DNA of 45,543 nucleotides from Burkholderia arboris (GCF_902499125.1 NZ_CABVPX010000049.1:1-45543), one strand, 5' to 3'; shown: positions 7,786-16,508, counted from the first letter of the stretch. Notes: a model not told the origin generated them from the letters alone. Numbers and translations: made by a program.

Positions 7786-9186
7786 ATGGAAATCTTCGAT
7801 GCGTTCCATCTCGCCCGATTGCAATTCGCATTCACGGTGTCGTTCCACATCGTGTTTCCCGCGATCAGCATCGGCATGGCGAGCTTCCTGGCGGTGCTGG
7901 AGTGGCGGTATCTCGTCACCGGCGACGCCGCCTACAAATCCATGTTTCAGTTCTGGTCGAAGATCTTCGCGATCGGCTTCGGGATGGGGGTGGTCTCCGG
8001 CGTCGTGATGGCGTACGAGTTCGGCACCAACTGGGCCGGCTTCTCGCGCGTCGCGGGCAACATCACGGGGCCGCTGCTTACGTATGAAGTACTGACGGCG
8101 TTCTTCCTCGAGGCCGGCTTCCTCGGCGTGATGCTGTTCGGCTGGCAACGCGTCAGCCCGCGCGCGCATTTCTTCGCAACGCTGATGGTCGCGGTCGGCA
8201 CGCTGATCTCGACGTTCTGGATCCTCGCGTCGAACAGCTTCATGCAGACCCCGCAGGGCTACAAGATCGAGAACGGCCTCGTCGTGCCGGTCGACTGGTT
8301 CAAGATCGTCTTCAACCCGTCGTTCCCGTACCGTCTCGTGCACATGACGATCGCGGCGTTCATCGTCGCGGGCTTCATCGTCGCCGCATGCGGCGCATGG
8401 CACCTGCTGAAGGGGCGCCGCGACGAGCCGGTGAAACGCAGCTTCTCGATGGCGCTGTGGATGCTGCTGGTGCTCGCGCCGATCCAGATCGTCGTCGGCG
8501 ATGCGCACGGCCTGAACACGCGCGAATACCAGCCGGCGAAGATCGCGGCGATCGAGGGGCTGTGGGAAACCGAGAAGGGCGGCACCGCACTGAACCTCTT
8601 CGGGCTGCCCGACATGCAGGCCGAAACCACGCGCTATGCGATCCAGGTGCCGCACCTCGGCAGCCTGATCCTTACGCACAGCTGGGACGGCGAGATCCGC
8701 GGGCTGAAGGAATTCCCGCCGCAGGACCGCCCGTATTCGCCGATCATCTTCTGGACGTTCCGGATCATGGCCGGCCTCGGGATGCTGATGCTGCTCACCG
8801 CGCTGCTCGGGCTGCTGCTGAGAAAGGGCGGACGCCTCTATGAAACGCGCTGGTTCCAGTGGTTCGTGGTGGCGATGGGGCCGTCGGGCATCGTCGCGCT
8901 GCTGGCCGGCTGGATCACGACCGAGGTCGGGCGTCAGCCGTGGACCGTCTATGGCGTGCTGCGCACCATCGATTCGGTCGCGCCGCTCAGCGCGCAGCAG
9001 GTCGGCGTGTCGCTGCTGATCTTCGTGGTCGTCTATTTCCTGGTATTCGGGACGGGTATCTACTACATGATGAAACTGATGAGGCGCGGGCCAGCTGCCC
9101 AGGCCGGGTACATCGAGCTGCACCGGCATCCGGGGCTGCGCAAGAGCGCGCTGTCCACGCCGCTGAACGTCACCGAAGCGGAGTAA
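7786..9186 (+). CDS. cydA: Cytochrome bd-type ubiquinol oxidase subunit I (short Q-loop, CioA-like)
   Basis: The 466-residue membrane protein has the subunit I features: RLQFAFTVSFHIVFP with the haem b595 histidine, GTNWAGFSRVAGN, the Q-loop KIAAIEGLWET, and GWITTEVGRQPWTVYGVLRT. At 466 residues it lacks the long E. coli-type Q-loop insertion, which places it with the CioA/short-loop subtype, often cyanide-insensitive. The ATG at 7786 is chosen because upstream residues of the longer frame look random; the Shine-Dalgarno is weak. cydB begins 3 bases after the stop, so they form an operon. The enzyme reduces O2 with quinol at the inner membrane. Confidence 0.93.
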   Translation: MEIFDAFHLARLQFAFTVSFHIVFPAISIGMASFLAVLEWRYLVTGDAAYKSMFQFWSKIFAIGFGMGVVSGVVMAYEFGTNWAGFSRVAGNITGPLLTYEVLTAFFLEAGFLGVMLFGWQRVSPRAHFFATLMVAVGTLISTFWILASNSFMQTPQGYKIENGLVVPVDWFKIVFNPSFPYRLVHMTIAAFIVAGFIVAACGAWHLLKGRRDEPVKRSFSMALWMLLVLAPIQIVVGDAHGLNTREYQPAKIAAIEGLWETEKGGTALNLFGLPDMQAETTRYAIQVPHLGSLILTHSWDGEIRGLKEFPPQDRPYSPIIFWTFRIMAGLGMLMLLTALLGLLLRKGGRLYETRWFQWFVVAMGPSGIVALLAGWITTEVGRQPWTVYGVLRTIDSVAPLSAQQVGVSLLIFVVVYFLVFGTGIYYMMKLMRRGPAAQAGYIELHRHPGLRKSALSTPLNVTEAE

Positions 9187-9189
9187 GCC

Positions 9190-10197
9190 ATGCACATCGA
9201 TCTTCCTGTCGTATGGGCCGCGATCATCGGCCTCGGCGTATTCATCTACGTGATGCTGGACGGCTTCGATCTCGGCATCGGCCTGCTGTTTCCGTTCTTC
9301 GATGCGAAGGCCGAGCGCCAGGTGATGCTCGACACCGTCGCGCCGGTATGGGACGGCAACGAAACGTTCCTCGTGCTCGGCGGCGCGGGCCTCTACGGCG
9401 CGTTCCCGGTCGTGTATTCGACGCTGCTGCCCGCGAACTACCTGCCGCTGGTGCTGATGCTGGTCGGCCTGATCTTCCGCGGTGCAGCGTTCGAATTGCG
9501 CGCGAAGGCCACCCGCACGCAGCACATGTGGGATCTCGCGTTCATCGGCGGCTCGGCGCTCGCCGCGTTCTGCCAGGGGATCGTGCTCGGTTCGCTGCTG
9601 CAGGGCATCAAGATCGAGAACAACCAGTTCGCGGGCGGGCCGTTCGACTGGCTGTCGCCATTCAGCCTGCTCTGCGGGATCGGCGTGCTCGTCACGTATG
9701 CGACGCTCGGCTGCGGCTGGCTGATTCTGAAGGTCGACGGCGAACTGCAGCGCAAGATGCGGCTGCTGATGAAGCCGCTCGCGGGCGTGCTGCTTGCCGT
9801 GATGGGCGTGGTGAGCCTGTGGACCGTGATCGGGCTGCCGGCCGTCGCGCACCGCTGGTTCGGCAGCGGCAACCTCGGCTGGTTCCTGCCGGTGCCGATC
9901 CTCGTCGTCGCCTGCGTGTGGGGCATCTTCCACACGGTGAAGCGCGCACATGAAGCCACGCCGTTCCTGCTGACGCTCGCCCTCGTGTTCCTCGGCTACA
10001 CGGGGCTCGTGATCAGCATCTGGCCGAACATCGTGCCGCCGTCGCTGACGATCTGGGATGCGTCGTCGAGCCATTCGAGCCAGCTGTTCGCGCTCGTCGG
10101 CACCGTGATCGTGCTGCCGATCATCCTCGTGTACAACGCGATGCAGTACCGCGTGTTCCGCGGCAAGGTGCGGGAGGGCGACATCGGCTATCACTGA
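9190..10197 (+). CDS. cydB: Cytochrome bd-type ubiquinol oxidase subunit II (CioB-like)
   Basis: The 335-residue polytopic protein starts MHIDLPVVWAAIIGLGVFIYVMLDGFDLGIG and contains DGNETFLVLGGAGLYGAFPVVYS and the FRGAAFELR motif of CydB proteins. It partners the upstream subunit I, with only 3 bases between the genes and GGAG inside the end of cydA. No CydX- or DUF2474-like small subunit follows; the 163 bases to the next gene contain no plausible short ORF. Confidence 0.93.
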   Translation: MHIDLPVVWAAIIGLGVFIYVMLDGFDLGIGLLFPFFDAKAERQVMLDTVAPVWDGNETFLVLGGAGLYGAFPVVYSTLLPANYLPLVLMLVGLIFRGAAFELRAKATRTQHMWDLAFIGGSALAAFCQGIVLGSLLQGIKIENNQFAGGPFDWLSPFSLLCGIGVLVTYATLGCGWLILKVDGELQRKMRLLMKPLAGVLLAVMGVVSLWTVIGLPAVAHRWFGSGNLGWFLPVPILVVACVWGIFHTVKRAHEATPFLLTLALVFLGYTGLVISIWPNIVPPSLTIWDASSSHSSQLFALVGTVIVLPIILVYNAMQYRVFRGKVREGDIGYH

Positions 10198-10280
10198 GCG
10201 GCAAGCGATGTGACGGGGCGCGGCATGCGCGGGCGTATCATCACGCGCAGCGCGCCTCCGGCACGGCACCCGACCGACAG

Positions 10281-10301
10281 CGGCCCGCCACGCGCGGGCC
10301 G
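10281..10301 (+). terminator. Hairpin after cydB, candidate terminator
   Basis: A perfect 8-bp GC stem (CGGCCCGC / GCGGGCCG) with a 5-base loop lies 83 bases after the cydB stop. No T-run follows, so termination is uncertain. Confidence 0.4.
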
Positions 10302-10360
10302 TTGCGCATCGGGCGCAGGCGTGCCGCGCAGCGCATTCATTTGGCAGTCGAGAAAACATC

Positions 10361-11281
10361 ATGATCGTCAGACCACGACAAAACTGGCTCAGGATGCTGT
10401 TCGTATGGAATGGCTCCGTGCTGCAATCGATCATTCCGCAGCTCGTGTTCATGGCGATCGTCAGCACGCTGGCGGTCTTCACGAACGGGCGCATCTTCGG
10501 CGAGAAGATTCCGCTCAACACCGCGCCGTTCACGCTGTTCGGGCTCGCGCTCGCGATCTTCCTCGCGTTTCGCAACAACGCGAGCTTCGAGCGCTTCAAG
10601 GAAGCGCGGCATTTGTGGGGCAACCTGCTGATCGCCGCGCGCACCGTGACGTCGCAACTGAATCGCTACCTGCCCGACGGCGTCAGCGATGCCGAGCGCA
10701 ACCGGCTCGCCGATCTGCTGATCGCATTCACGTATGCGCTGAAGCATCAGCTGCGCCATACCGATCCGACCGAAGACCTGCGGCGCATTCTCGGCGCGGC
10801 GCGCACGGTCGAGCTTGGCGGCAAATGCTTCAAGCCCGTTGCGATCCTCGACGAGCTGCGCGGCGGCATCGTCCGTGCGCTGGGCCGCGCGCCCGGCAGC
10901 GACACGACCTGCTGGATGTTCGAGACCCAGCTCGACGAGCTCGGCAAGTCGGTGGGTGGTTGCGAGCGCATCCTGTCGACGCCGATCCCGTTCTCGTACA
11001 GCGTACTGCTGCACCGCACCGTGTACGCGTATTGCGTGCTGCTGCCGTTCGGGCTCGTCGATTCGACGGAGTTCTTCACGCCGCTGATCTGCGTGTTCAT
11101 CTCGTACACGCTGATCGCGCTCGAAGCGATTGCGAACGAAGTGGCCGAGCCGTTCGGTCTTGCGCCGAATGCCCTCGCGCTCGATGCGATGACGCGCACG
11201 ATCGAGCGGTCGGTGCTCGAACTCGGCGACCGGCCGATGCCGGAGGAATTCGTGCCGGCGTCGACGTACCAGATCACGTAA
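10361..11281 (+). CDS. Bestrophin-like / UPF0187 membrane channel protein
   Basis: The 306-residue protein starts MIVRPRQNWLRMLFVWNGSV, has an N-terminal membrane hairpin (about residues 20-75) including LAIFLAFRNNASFERFKEAR, and later hydrophobic segments around residues 205-245. It ends in EPFGLAPNALALDAM and a short hydrophilic tail. This is the pattern of the bacterial bestrophin homologue family, pentameric ion channels. A function for this copy cannot be told from sequence. It has its own start with a weak GAGAA Shine-Dalgarno and is separated from cydB by a hairpin. Confidence 0.8.
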   Translation: MIVRPRQNWLRMLFVWNGSVLQSIIPQLVFMAIVSTLAVFTNGRIFGEKIPLNTAPFTLFGLALAIFLAFRNNASFERFKEARHLWGNLLIAARTVTSQLNRYLPDGVSDAERNRLADLLIAFTYALKHQLRHTDPTEDLRRILGAARTVELGGKCFKPVAILDELRGGIVRALGRAPGSDTTCWMFETQLDELGKSVGGCERILSTPIPFSYSVLLHRTVYAYCVLLPFGLVDSTEFFTPLICVFISYTLIALEAIANEVAEPFGLAPNALALDAMTRTIERSVLELGDRPMPEEFVPASTYQIT

Positions 11282-11367
11282 GCAATCGACGCGAAGCCGG
11301 GCGGTCATGCGCGGCGGCGGGCGCTAGAATGGCGCTTGCCCGTTTCCCGGATTCAGGACCCTTCGCG

Positions 11368-11961
11368 ATGACCCTCGTCGATACCTACCTCGCCGGCCTG
11401 CGCGCCGCGCTGCCCGATGCCGACAACACGGCGCTCGCCGCCGCCACGGGCGCGACGCCCGAGCAGCTCGATGCGCTGCGCGCCGTCTATCCGCAGTGCC
11501 CGGCCAGCCTGCTCGAACTGCTCGGCAAGCTCGACGGCACCTACTGGCGCGACTACGGCGACACGACGATCAACGTGTACGCGCTGGGCTCGGACGTCTA
11601 CGAATATCCTTACTACCTGCTATCGGCCGCGCAGATGCTCGACGAAAGCGCGAAGTACCGCGACAGCATCGCCGGGATTTACGGCGACGACGCGAACCAC
11701 GACGGCGAACTCGTCGATCCGCGCATCGACATCGCCTTGCCGATGAGCCGGCGGCTGTGCTTCTCGCATTGCATGAACAACGGCGGCACGTCGCAGCTCT
11801 ACATCGATTTCGAGCCGGCGCCCGGCGGCAAGGTCGGGCAGGTCGTGCGCTTTCTGCACGACCCCGACAGCTACGCGGTGATCGCCGACGACTTCGACGG
11901 CTACCTGCGCAAGCTGATCGACGAGGGTTATACGTTTGTCATCGATTTCGACGAAGAATAG
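11368..11961 (+). CDS. SMI1/KNR4 (SUKH) family protein
   Basis: The 197-residue soluble protein has a Pro/Leu-rich N-terminus, PQCPASLLELLGKLDGTYWRDYGD (typical of the SUKH start), an acidic middle, and LCFSHCMNNGGTSQLYIDF leading to an acidic end VIDFDEE. SUKH proteins often act as immunity proteins for contact-dependent or secreted toxins, but some are housekeeping. No toxin gene is next to it. The start has AGGA upstream, and a TAGAAT -10-like element sits about 40 bases upstream, so it probably has its own promoter. Confidence 0.7.
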   Translation: MTLVDTYLAGLRAALPDADNTALAAATGATPEQLDALRAVYPQCPASLLELLGKLDGTYWRDYGDTTINVYALGSDVYEYPYYLLSAAQMLDESAKYRDSIAGIYGDDANHDGELVDPRIDIALPMSRRLCFSHCMNNGGTSQLYIDFEPAPGGKVGQVVRFLHDPDSYAVIADDFDGYLRKLIDEGYTFVIDFDEE

Positions 11962-11997
11962 AGGCGGGCGCTGGCCGCCGCTTCAGGAGAGCGTGAA

Positions 11998-12384
11998 ATG
12001 CGAATCTATGTGACGAGTATCTTTGTCGACGACCAGGACAAGGCGTTGACGTTCTATACCGACAAGCTCGGGTTCAGGCTGAAGAACAACGTGCCGGTGG
12101 GCGAGTTCCGCTGGCTGACCGTGGTGTCGAAGGATCAGCCGGACGGCACCGAACTGCTGCTCGAGCCGAGCAACCATCGCGCGGTGGGGCCGTACAAGCA
12201 GGCGTTGTACGAGGACGGCATTGCTGCCGCGTCGTTCCAGGTCGACGATCTCGACGGCGAATTCGCGCGGCTCACGGCGCTCGGCGTGCGGTTCACGCTG
12301 GCGCCGATGGATGCGGGGCCCGTGCGTGTGGCGATCGTCGACGATACGTGCGGGAACCTGATTCAGCTGATGCAGATGAAGTAA
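11998..12384 (+). CDS. VOC-superfamily (glyoxalase-like) protein
   Basis: The 128-residue protein starts MRIYVTSIFVDDQDKALTFYTDKLGF, the standard first half of a vicinal oxygen chelate fold. It continues with FQVDDLDGEFARLTALGVRF and ends in DTCGNLIQLMQM. These proteins bind a metal and act on small molecules or sequester drugs; the substrate is unknown. AGGAGA 8 bases upstream supports the start. It lies 36 bases after the SUKH gene and may be cotranscribed with it. Confidence 0.85.
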   Translation: MRIYVTSIFVDDQDKALTFYTDKLGFRLKNNVPVGEFRWLTVVSKDQPDGTELLLEPSNHRAVGPYKQALYEDGIAAASFQVDDLDGEFARLTALGVRFTLAPMDAGPVRVAIVDDTCGNLIQLMQMK

Positions 12385-12401
12385 CGCGCCGCGCGGGCCG
12401 T

Positions 12402-12842
12402 TCAGCGCGCTGCAACCGGCGGCGCGTTGTGCATCCAGCTGCGCTCCTGCATGCGGCTCTGGATGCGCCACCCGCATTCGGTCCGCACCAGCAGGTCGCG
12501 ATACCACAGCCCGACGAAGCACACGCGATCGTCGCCGGCTTCGTCGGCCGACACCATCATCACCTGGCCGGCCGTTCGCGCGGTCGCGGCGTCGCCGTCG
12601 ACGATCACCAGCGACGTCGAAATCGTGTGCTGCGTGCCGCGCATCGTCGAAGTCATGTGTTCCAGGTAGGACGCGATCTCCGCGCGGCTGCCGACCGGGC
12701 CGCCGAACGCCGCGTAGTCCAGCCGCGCGTTGGCGGTGAAGAGGCGCTCGAATTCCGGCCAGTCGCGGCGGTCGACTGCGTGACAGTAACGCGTCAGCAG
12801 ATCCTGGATGTCCAGCCGGTCGATCGTTTCCTGTGATGTCAT
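12402..12842 (-). CDS. SnoaL-like / NTF2-fold protein
   Basis: The 146-residue protein starts MTSQETIDRLDIQDLLTRYCHAVDRRDW and contains FERLFTANARLDY and GWRIQSRMQERSWM, typical of SnoaL_4-type NTF2-fold proteins (ring cyclases, dehydratases, dioxygenase small subunits). Its substrate cannot be inferred. It is convergent with the VOC gene, 17 bases apart. The upstream half of the long frame (to 13115) is arginine-rich and not protein-like, so the ATG at 12842 is used although its Shine-Dalgarno is weak. Confidence 0.8.
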   Translation of the reverse strand: MTSQETIDRLDIQDLLTRYCHAVDRRDWPEFERLFTANARLDYAAFGGPVGSRAEIASYLEHMTSTMRGTQHTISTSLVIVDGDAATARTAGQVMMVSADEAGDDRVCFVGLWYRDLLVRTECGWRIQSRMQERSWMHNAPPVAAR

Positions 12843-13173
12843 GGTGTCGTGAACTGTGTGGATGACGGGGAAACGATAGCGGGTGCGCCAGGGCGCGACA
12901 TCGGCGGAGTGGACTAAGAAGCCGGTGCGAAATTGATCGGACGCTGCCGGTGCGTTCGTGCACGAAAGTCGTCGTGATGCTCGATATCGACACGTGAAAC
13001 GCGCGGGACGCGTGCGGCTCGACGTGAACGAGCGTGTCGTGAGTGGGCCGGAATAGCGGCGATGCAAGACTGCCGCCGGATGACGGCGACAGCCTCGGGC
13101 CGTTGGCAGGCACACGCGTGCGGCGATGTTCCACCCGTGCGAAGCCGCAGGCCGCTTCGCGTGACGGAATACG
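12843..13173. other. Intergenic region without recognised gene
   Basis: Frames across these 331 bases are Arg/Ser/His-rich and do not resemble proteins. It should hold the promoter of the SnoaL-like gene. Confidence 0.4.
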
Positions 13174-14286
13174 CTAGCTCAGTGTGGCGAAGGCCGCGGG
13201 CGTGAAGTCGGCAATGGCCTCGAGACGGTTCTCGCGGATCTTGTCGAGCCACGCTGCGTCCTGAAGCAATGGGCGTCCGACTGCGACAAGATCGAATTCG
13301 TCACGCGCCAGCCGTTCCAGCAGGCCATCGAGCGATGCCGTTTGCGCGCGCTGGCCGGCGAACGATGCGTAGACGTCACGCGTCAATCCAACCGAGCCCA
13401 CGGTAATGGCGGTCACGCCCGTGAGCTTCTTTGCCCAGGCCGCCAGATTCAGCCCTGCATGGACTTCCGGGAAAGCCGCCTGCCAGAACTGCTGTTGAGA
13501 GAGATGGAAGGCGTCGGCGCCTGCGTCGACGAGCGCGCCCAGCCACTGTTCCAGTATCTGGGGCGTTGCCGCGAGACGTGCGTTGAAATCCTTCGGCTTC
13601 CATTGCGACAGGCGGAGAATGACCGGGAAGTCACGGCTCACGACGGCGCGGATCGACTTCAGGATTTCAATGGCAAAGCGCGAGCGCGCGAGAAGTGTCG
13701 AGCCGCCATACGGATCGCTGCGCAGATTCAGATCCTCGGAGAAGAACTGGTTGATGAGGTAGTTGTGCGCACCGTGCAACTCAACAGCGTCGAATCCGGT
13801 TCTTTCGGCGTCGGCCGCCGCGCGTGCGAAGGCGTCGATGGTTTGCGCGACGTCGGCATCGGTCATCGGCTTGCCGGCTGGCTGCCCCGTCAAGGCAAGA
13901 CCCGAAGGACTTTCGTAGGGCGCGGGCGGTATCCAGCCGGAAGCCGCGTTCGAGCGTTTCTGGCCCACATGCATGAGTTGCGGTGCGATACGCCCGCCTG
14001 CTGCGTGGACCTCATCCACGATCGTTTTCCAGTGGGCGAGCGCCGTTTCGCCATGAAAGCGAGGCATATCCGGCTCGTTCAGCGCGGCCGGACGATCGAT
14101 TCCGGCGGCTTCCGTAATGATGAGACCCACGCCGTGCTCGGCACGGCGACGGTAGTAAGCGGCCATGTCGGCGGTGGGCACGCCGGCGGGCGACAACGAT
14201 CGCGTCATCGGTGCCATCACCACGCGATTCGGCAAGTCGAGCGTATGCAGGCGATAGGGGCTGAACAGGACGTCAAGATTCGGCAT
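13174..14286 (-). CDS. Old Yellow Enzyme-family NADH:flavin oxidoreductase
   Basis: The 370-residue TIM-barrel protein starts MPNLDVLFSPYRLHTLDLPNRVVMAPMTR, followed by GVGLIITEAAG, APQLMHVGQ, FDAVELHGAHNYLINQFF, and SVGLT/VAVGRPLL near the C-terminus. The active-site H-x-x-H pair of OYE is present as HGAH. It uses FMN to reduce activated C=C or nitro groups. Start 14286 is preferred because GGGA lies 6 bases upstream; an ATG two codons earlier exists. It is downstream of the hydrolase on the same strand, so both are probably controlled by the divergent HxlR regulator. Confidence 0.92.
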   Translation of the reverse strand: MPNLDVLFSPYRLHTLDLPNRVVMAPMTRSLSPAGVPTADMAAYYRRRAEHGVGLIITEAAGIDRPAALNEPDMPRFHGETALAHWKTIVDEVHAAGGRIAPQLMHVGQKRSNAASGWIPPAPYESPSGLALTGQPAGKPMTDADVAQTIDAFARAAADAERTGFDAVELHGAHNYLINQFFSEDLNLRSDPYGGSTLLARSRFAIEILKSIRAVVSRDFPVILRLSQWKPKDFNARLAATPQILEQWLGALVDAGADAFHLSQQQFWQAAFPEVHAGLNLAAWAKKLTGVTAITVGSVGLTRDVYASFAGQRAQTASLDGLLERLARDEFDLVAVGRPLLQDAAWLDKIRENRLEAIADFTPAAFATLS

Positions 14287-14316
14287 GGGCATTCCCGGGC
14301 TTGGAGGGGGCGTGGT

Positions 14317-15159
14317 CTACAGCGAATCGATCCACGAAGTCACGGCCGCGTTCACGTCGTCCTTGCGGTCTTGCATGATCCAGTGACCTGTGTCAGACCA
14401 CACCTGCACTTTCGACTTCGGGTGCGAGAACCATGGACGCATGCGATCGGCCTGCGCGGGATCGATGCACAGGTGGTAGACGGGCACCGTCAGGCCCGCG
14501 CAAAACCGTGCGCTCGCTTCGCCAATCCCCACCTGACCCGCGCCGAAGAACAATGGTGCGAAGGATTCGCGAATGACGTGCAGCGGCATCGACTGAAGCC
14601 GGTCGGCGTGCAAGCGCTTGTGAGCTGGATCGGTCCCGGGGCCGTAGACACGTTGGAAAAACGCCGCGACTACGCCGCGAGCATCTTCTCCGTTCATGTC
14701 GTTTGCGGTTTTCGCAAAGATTTCGGCGGCTTCGTTGGAGAATCCGAGTGCGCCGTCAATCGAGACGATGGCGCGGACCAACTCGGGCCGGCGCGCCGCG
14801 AGGCGGGCCGCAATCTGGCCGCCCATCGAATGCGCCACCAGAATGAACGGTTCGCCAGCGTAGCGCGTCGCAATCAACGACTCGATGTCGGCGACGTAAT
14901 CCTCCGGAGAGTACGCGCCGGACGGCATCACCTCGGACCTGCCATGTCCGCGTAGTTCAACGGTCACGGTGCGATATTTGTGCTCGAAGCAGGGGGCTTG
15001 CCCGCTCCAGTCGCCGGCGTCGCAGGTCCAGCCGTGCAGGAGCATCACGTTCTTGCCGCTGCCGGCATCCGTTGAGTAAAGACGTGCCGCGGATTCAATT
15101 GCAGTGCCGGCGAAACCGGCTCCATCGACTGACAATGCATTGCCCAGGCTTGCTTCCAT
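14317..15159 (-). CDS. Alpha/beta hydrolase
   Basis: The 280-residue protein has the fold signatures: MLLHGWTCDAGDW (oxyanion HG), ELRGHGRSE, nucleophile elbow VAHSMGGQ, and a C-terminal catalytic His in DTGHWIMQD. The start at 15159 has GGAG 8 bases upstream; the track-length variant from 15186 is less likely. The substrate is unknown; esters or C-C bonds are possible. It is the first gene of a pair with the OYE gene, 30 bases apart, and divergent from an HxlR regulator with palindromes between. Confidence 0.88.
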   Translation of the reverse strand: MEASLGNALSVDGAGFAGTAIESAARLYSTDAGSGKNVMLLHGWTCDAGDWSGQAPCFEHKYRTVTVELRGHGRSEVMPSGAYSPEDYVADIESLIATRYAGEPFILVAHSMGGQIAARLAARRPELVRAIVSIDGALGFSNEAAEIFAKTANDMNGEDARGVVAAFFQRVYGPGTDPAHKRLHADRLQSMPLHVIRESFAPLFFGAGQVGIGEASARFCAGLTVPVYHLCIDPAQADRMRPWFSHPKSKVQVWSDTGHWIMQDRKDDVNAAVTSWIDSL

Positions 15160-15267
15160 TCCGCATTCTCCGAGGTGTCGAGCCACGCAATCTGACGTGT
15201 ATGCCGGCAGCGCATTTGCGATTCAAGGCTCGGCGCGATTGAGGTGACACCTATGGTATACGTCGGA

Positions 15268-15305
15268 TATCTACGGTCAATTACGCACCACGAAGTGCGT
15301 AGATA
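15268..15305. promoter_or_regulatory. Nested inverted repeats, probable HxlR operator
   Basis: TACGCAC (15282-15288) and GTGCGTA (15295-15301) form a perfect 7-bp inverted repeat with 6 bases between. Outside it TATCTACG (15268-15275) is complementary to CGTAGATA (15298-15305). The site lies between the divergent hydrolase and HxlR genes and ends 17 bases before the HxlR start. Confidence 0.65.
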
Positions 15306-15322
15306 TACAGGAGGATACCGGG

Positions 15323-15694
15323 ATGGCATGTGAGGTTGACGCAGTGTTCTTTGCGGACTGCGCCGCGCGCTCGTTTTTCGATCAGGTGGCCAATAAATGG
15401 TCGGTGATGATTCTCACGCTGCTTTCGGAGAAGCCCACACGCTTCAACGAGATCAAGCGGCGTCTGGAGGGCGTCACGCACAAGGCGCTCACGCAGGCGC
15501 TGCGGCGTCTCGAACGTAATGGCCTGATTGCGCGCGAAGTGATCAACGCTTCGCCGGTTGCGGTCGAATACTCGATTACCGAATTGGGGCGCACGCTGCA
15601 GGTGCCGTTCGGCGCCGTCTACGATTGGTCGATCAACCATCTGGACGAGATCGAACAGGCCCGGCAAGCCTATGACGAGCGGGAAGGCGCGTGA
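15323..15694 (+). CDS. HxlR-family transcriptional regulator
   Basis: The 123-residue protein has the HxlR pattern: a Cys-containing N-terminus (MACEVDAVFFADC), NKWSVMILTLLSEKPTRFNEI, then the winged helix GVTHKALTQALRRLERNGLIAREV and a short wing VEYSITELGRTL. Members often sense electrophiles or oxidants through the N-terminal Cys. A strong AGGAGG precedes the ATG. It is divergent from the hydrolase-OYE pair, which would make a coherent detoxification response to reactive electrophiles; this is inference. Confidence 0.9.
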   Translation: MACEVDAVFFADCAARSFFDQVANKWSVMILTLLSEKPTRFNEIKRRLEGVTHKALTQALRRLERNGLIAREVINASPVAVEYSITELGRTLQVPFGAVYDWSINHLDEIEQARQAYDEREGA

Positions 15695-16150
15695 CGATCG
15701 GTGGTTTGATCGATCAAGTCGGTCGTCGGATGGTGGCTTCGTTACTCGGCGCGACCCTCCGTCATCGCCTCGCCTTGTGATCTGGCTAGTGTGCGCCGAG
15801 AGAATGAGAATCTGATTTGATAAGGAAACCATATTAATTGATGATTTCATCACTCTGGCGAAACAAGTTGATCAAGCCAAAGAAGCGCCTTGTCGATCGC
15901 TTCGCAAATCAAGCCGGTTCTTCGTGATGAGCGCCGTGCCGCCACGCGCATTCCGCGCAACATATACATTCCGCGAGACTGGTTCATGAGGGCTCCGGGA
16001 GGGGCTTGGCCTGTCTCAGGCATCGAAACGATCGGAGCTTGATGGACGGGCAAGTCGATCATTCTCGGCGCAAGCATTACTCCGATCCGCACGCAACGTG
16101 CAACCCGTTGCAAATAATCCCTGCATCACCACGGAAGAGGAACATTGGAC
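15695..16150. other. Intergenic region, lower GC, no recognised gene
   Basis: This 456-base gap is visibly richer in A/T than its neighbours (for example around 15800-15900). A minus-strand frame at 15850-16113 (87 codons) and a 28-codon plus ORF at 15841 are open, but neither resembles a known protein. It may be remnant DNA from an insertion or deletion. Confidence 0.4.
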
Positions 16151-16465
16151 ATGTACATCGCAGTCAATCGTTTCAAGGTGAAACTCGGATCCGAAGCGGC
16201 ATTCGAAAATGTCTGGTCATCTCGCGAGACTTATCTGAGAGAGCTTCCGGGCGCGATCGAGTTCAATCTGCTGAAGGGGGTGAGCAGGGAAGATCACATT
16301 CTGTATTCCAGCCAGACGATCTGGACGGATTACCTGGCGTTCGAGGCATGGAGAAATTCGAAAGCCTTCGACGCCACGCATCGAGGGGAGTCGAACGACA
16401 GCCGCTCGCTCTTTCTCGGGCATCCGGAATTCGAGGGCTTCGAGGTCGTTCAATCCATCAAGTAG
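16151..16465 (+). CDS. ABM-domain monooxygenase, IsdG/HmoA-like
   Basis: The 104-residue protein begins MYIAVNRFKVK. Counted from the ATG at 16151 it has N6, W67 and H77, matching the Asn-Trp-His triad (N7, W67, H77) of the haem-degrading IsdG family. Length and ferredoxin-like pattern also fit. GAGGAA lies 8 bases upstream of this ATG; an in-frame TTG two codons earlier is less likely. It could therefore release iron from haem, but other ABM-domain proteins share the fold. A hairpin follows 15 bases after the stop, so it appears to be a single-gene unit. Confidence 0.8.
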   Translation: MYIAVNRFKVKLGSEAAFENVWSSRETYLRELPGAIEFNLLKGVSREDHILYSSQTIWTDYLAFEAWRNSKAFDATHRGESNDSRSLFLGHPEFEGFEVVQSIK

Positions 16466-16480
16466 GTGCGTTGAGCCATC

Positions 16481-16508
16481 GCCGGGAAACATCGATGATT
16501 TTCCCGGC
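16481..16508 (+). terminator. Hairpin terminator candidate after the ABM gene
   Basis: A 9-bp perfect stem (GCCGGGAAA / TTTCCCGGC) lies 15 bases after the stop codon; no long T-run follows. Confidence 0.5.

Noticed and set aside
10198..10360. A CydX or DUF2474 small subunit after cydB
   Set aside because: The ATG present here is followed at once by TGA and no other short ORF fits.
7672..10644. A 990-codon minus-strand frame across cydAB
   Set aside because: It is antisense to the cytochrome bd genes and has a His/Arg/Asp-rich composition typical of shadows in GC-rich DNA.
15850..16113. An 87-codon minus-strand ORF in the intergenic region
   Set aside because: No recognisable domain or good ribosome site; composition looks random. 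Kept only as a remark on possible remnants.
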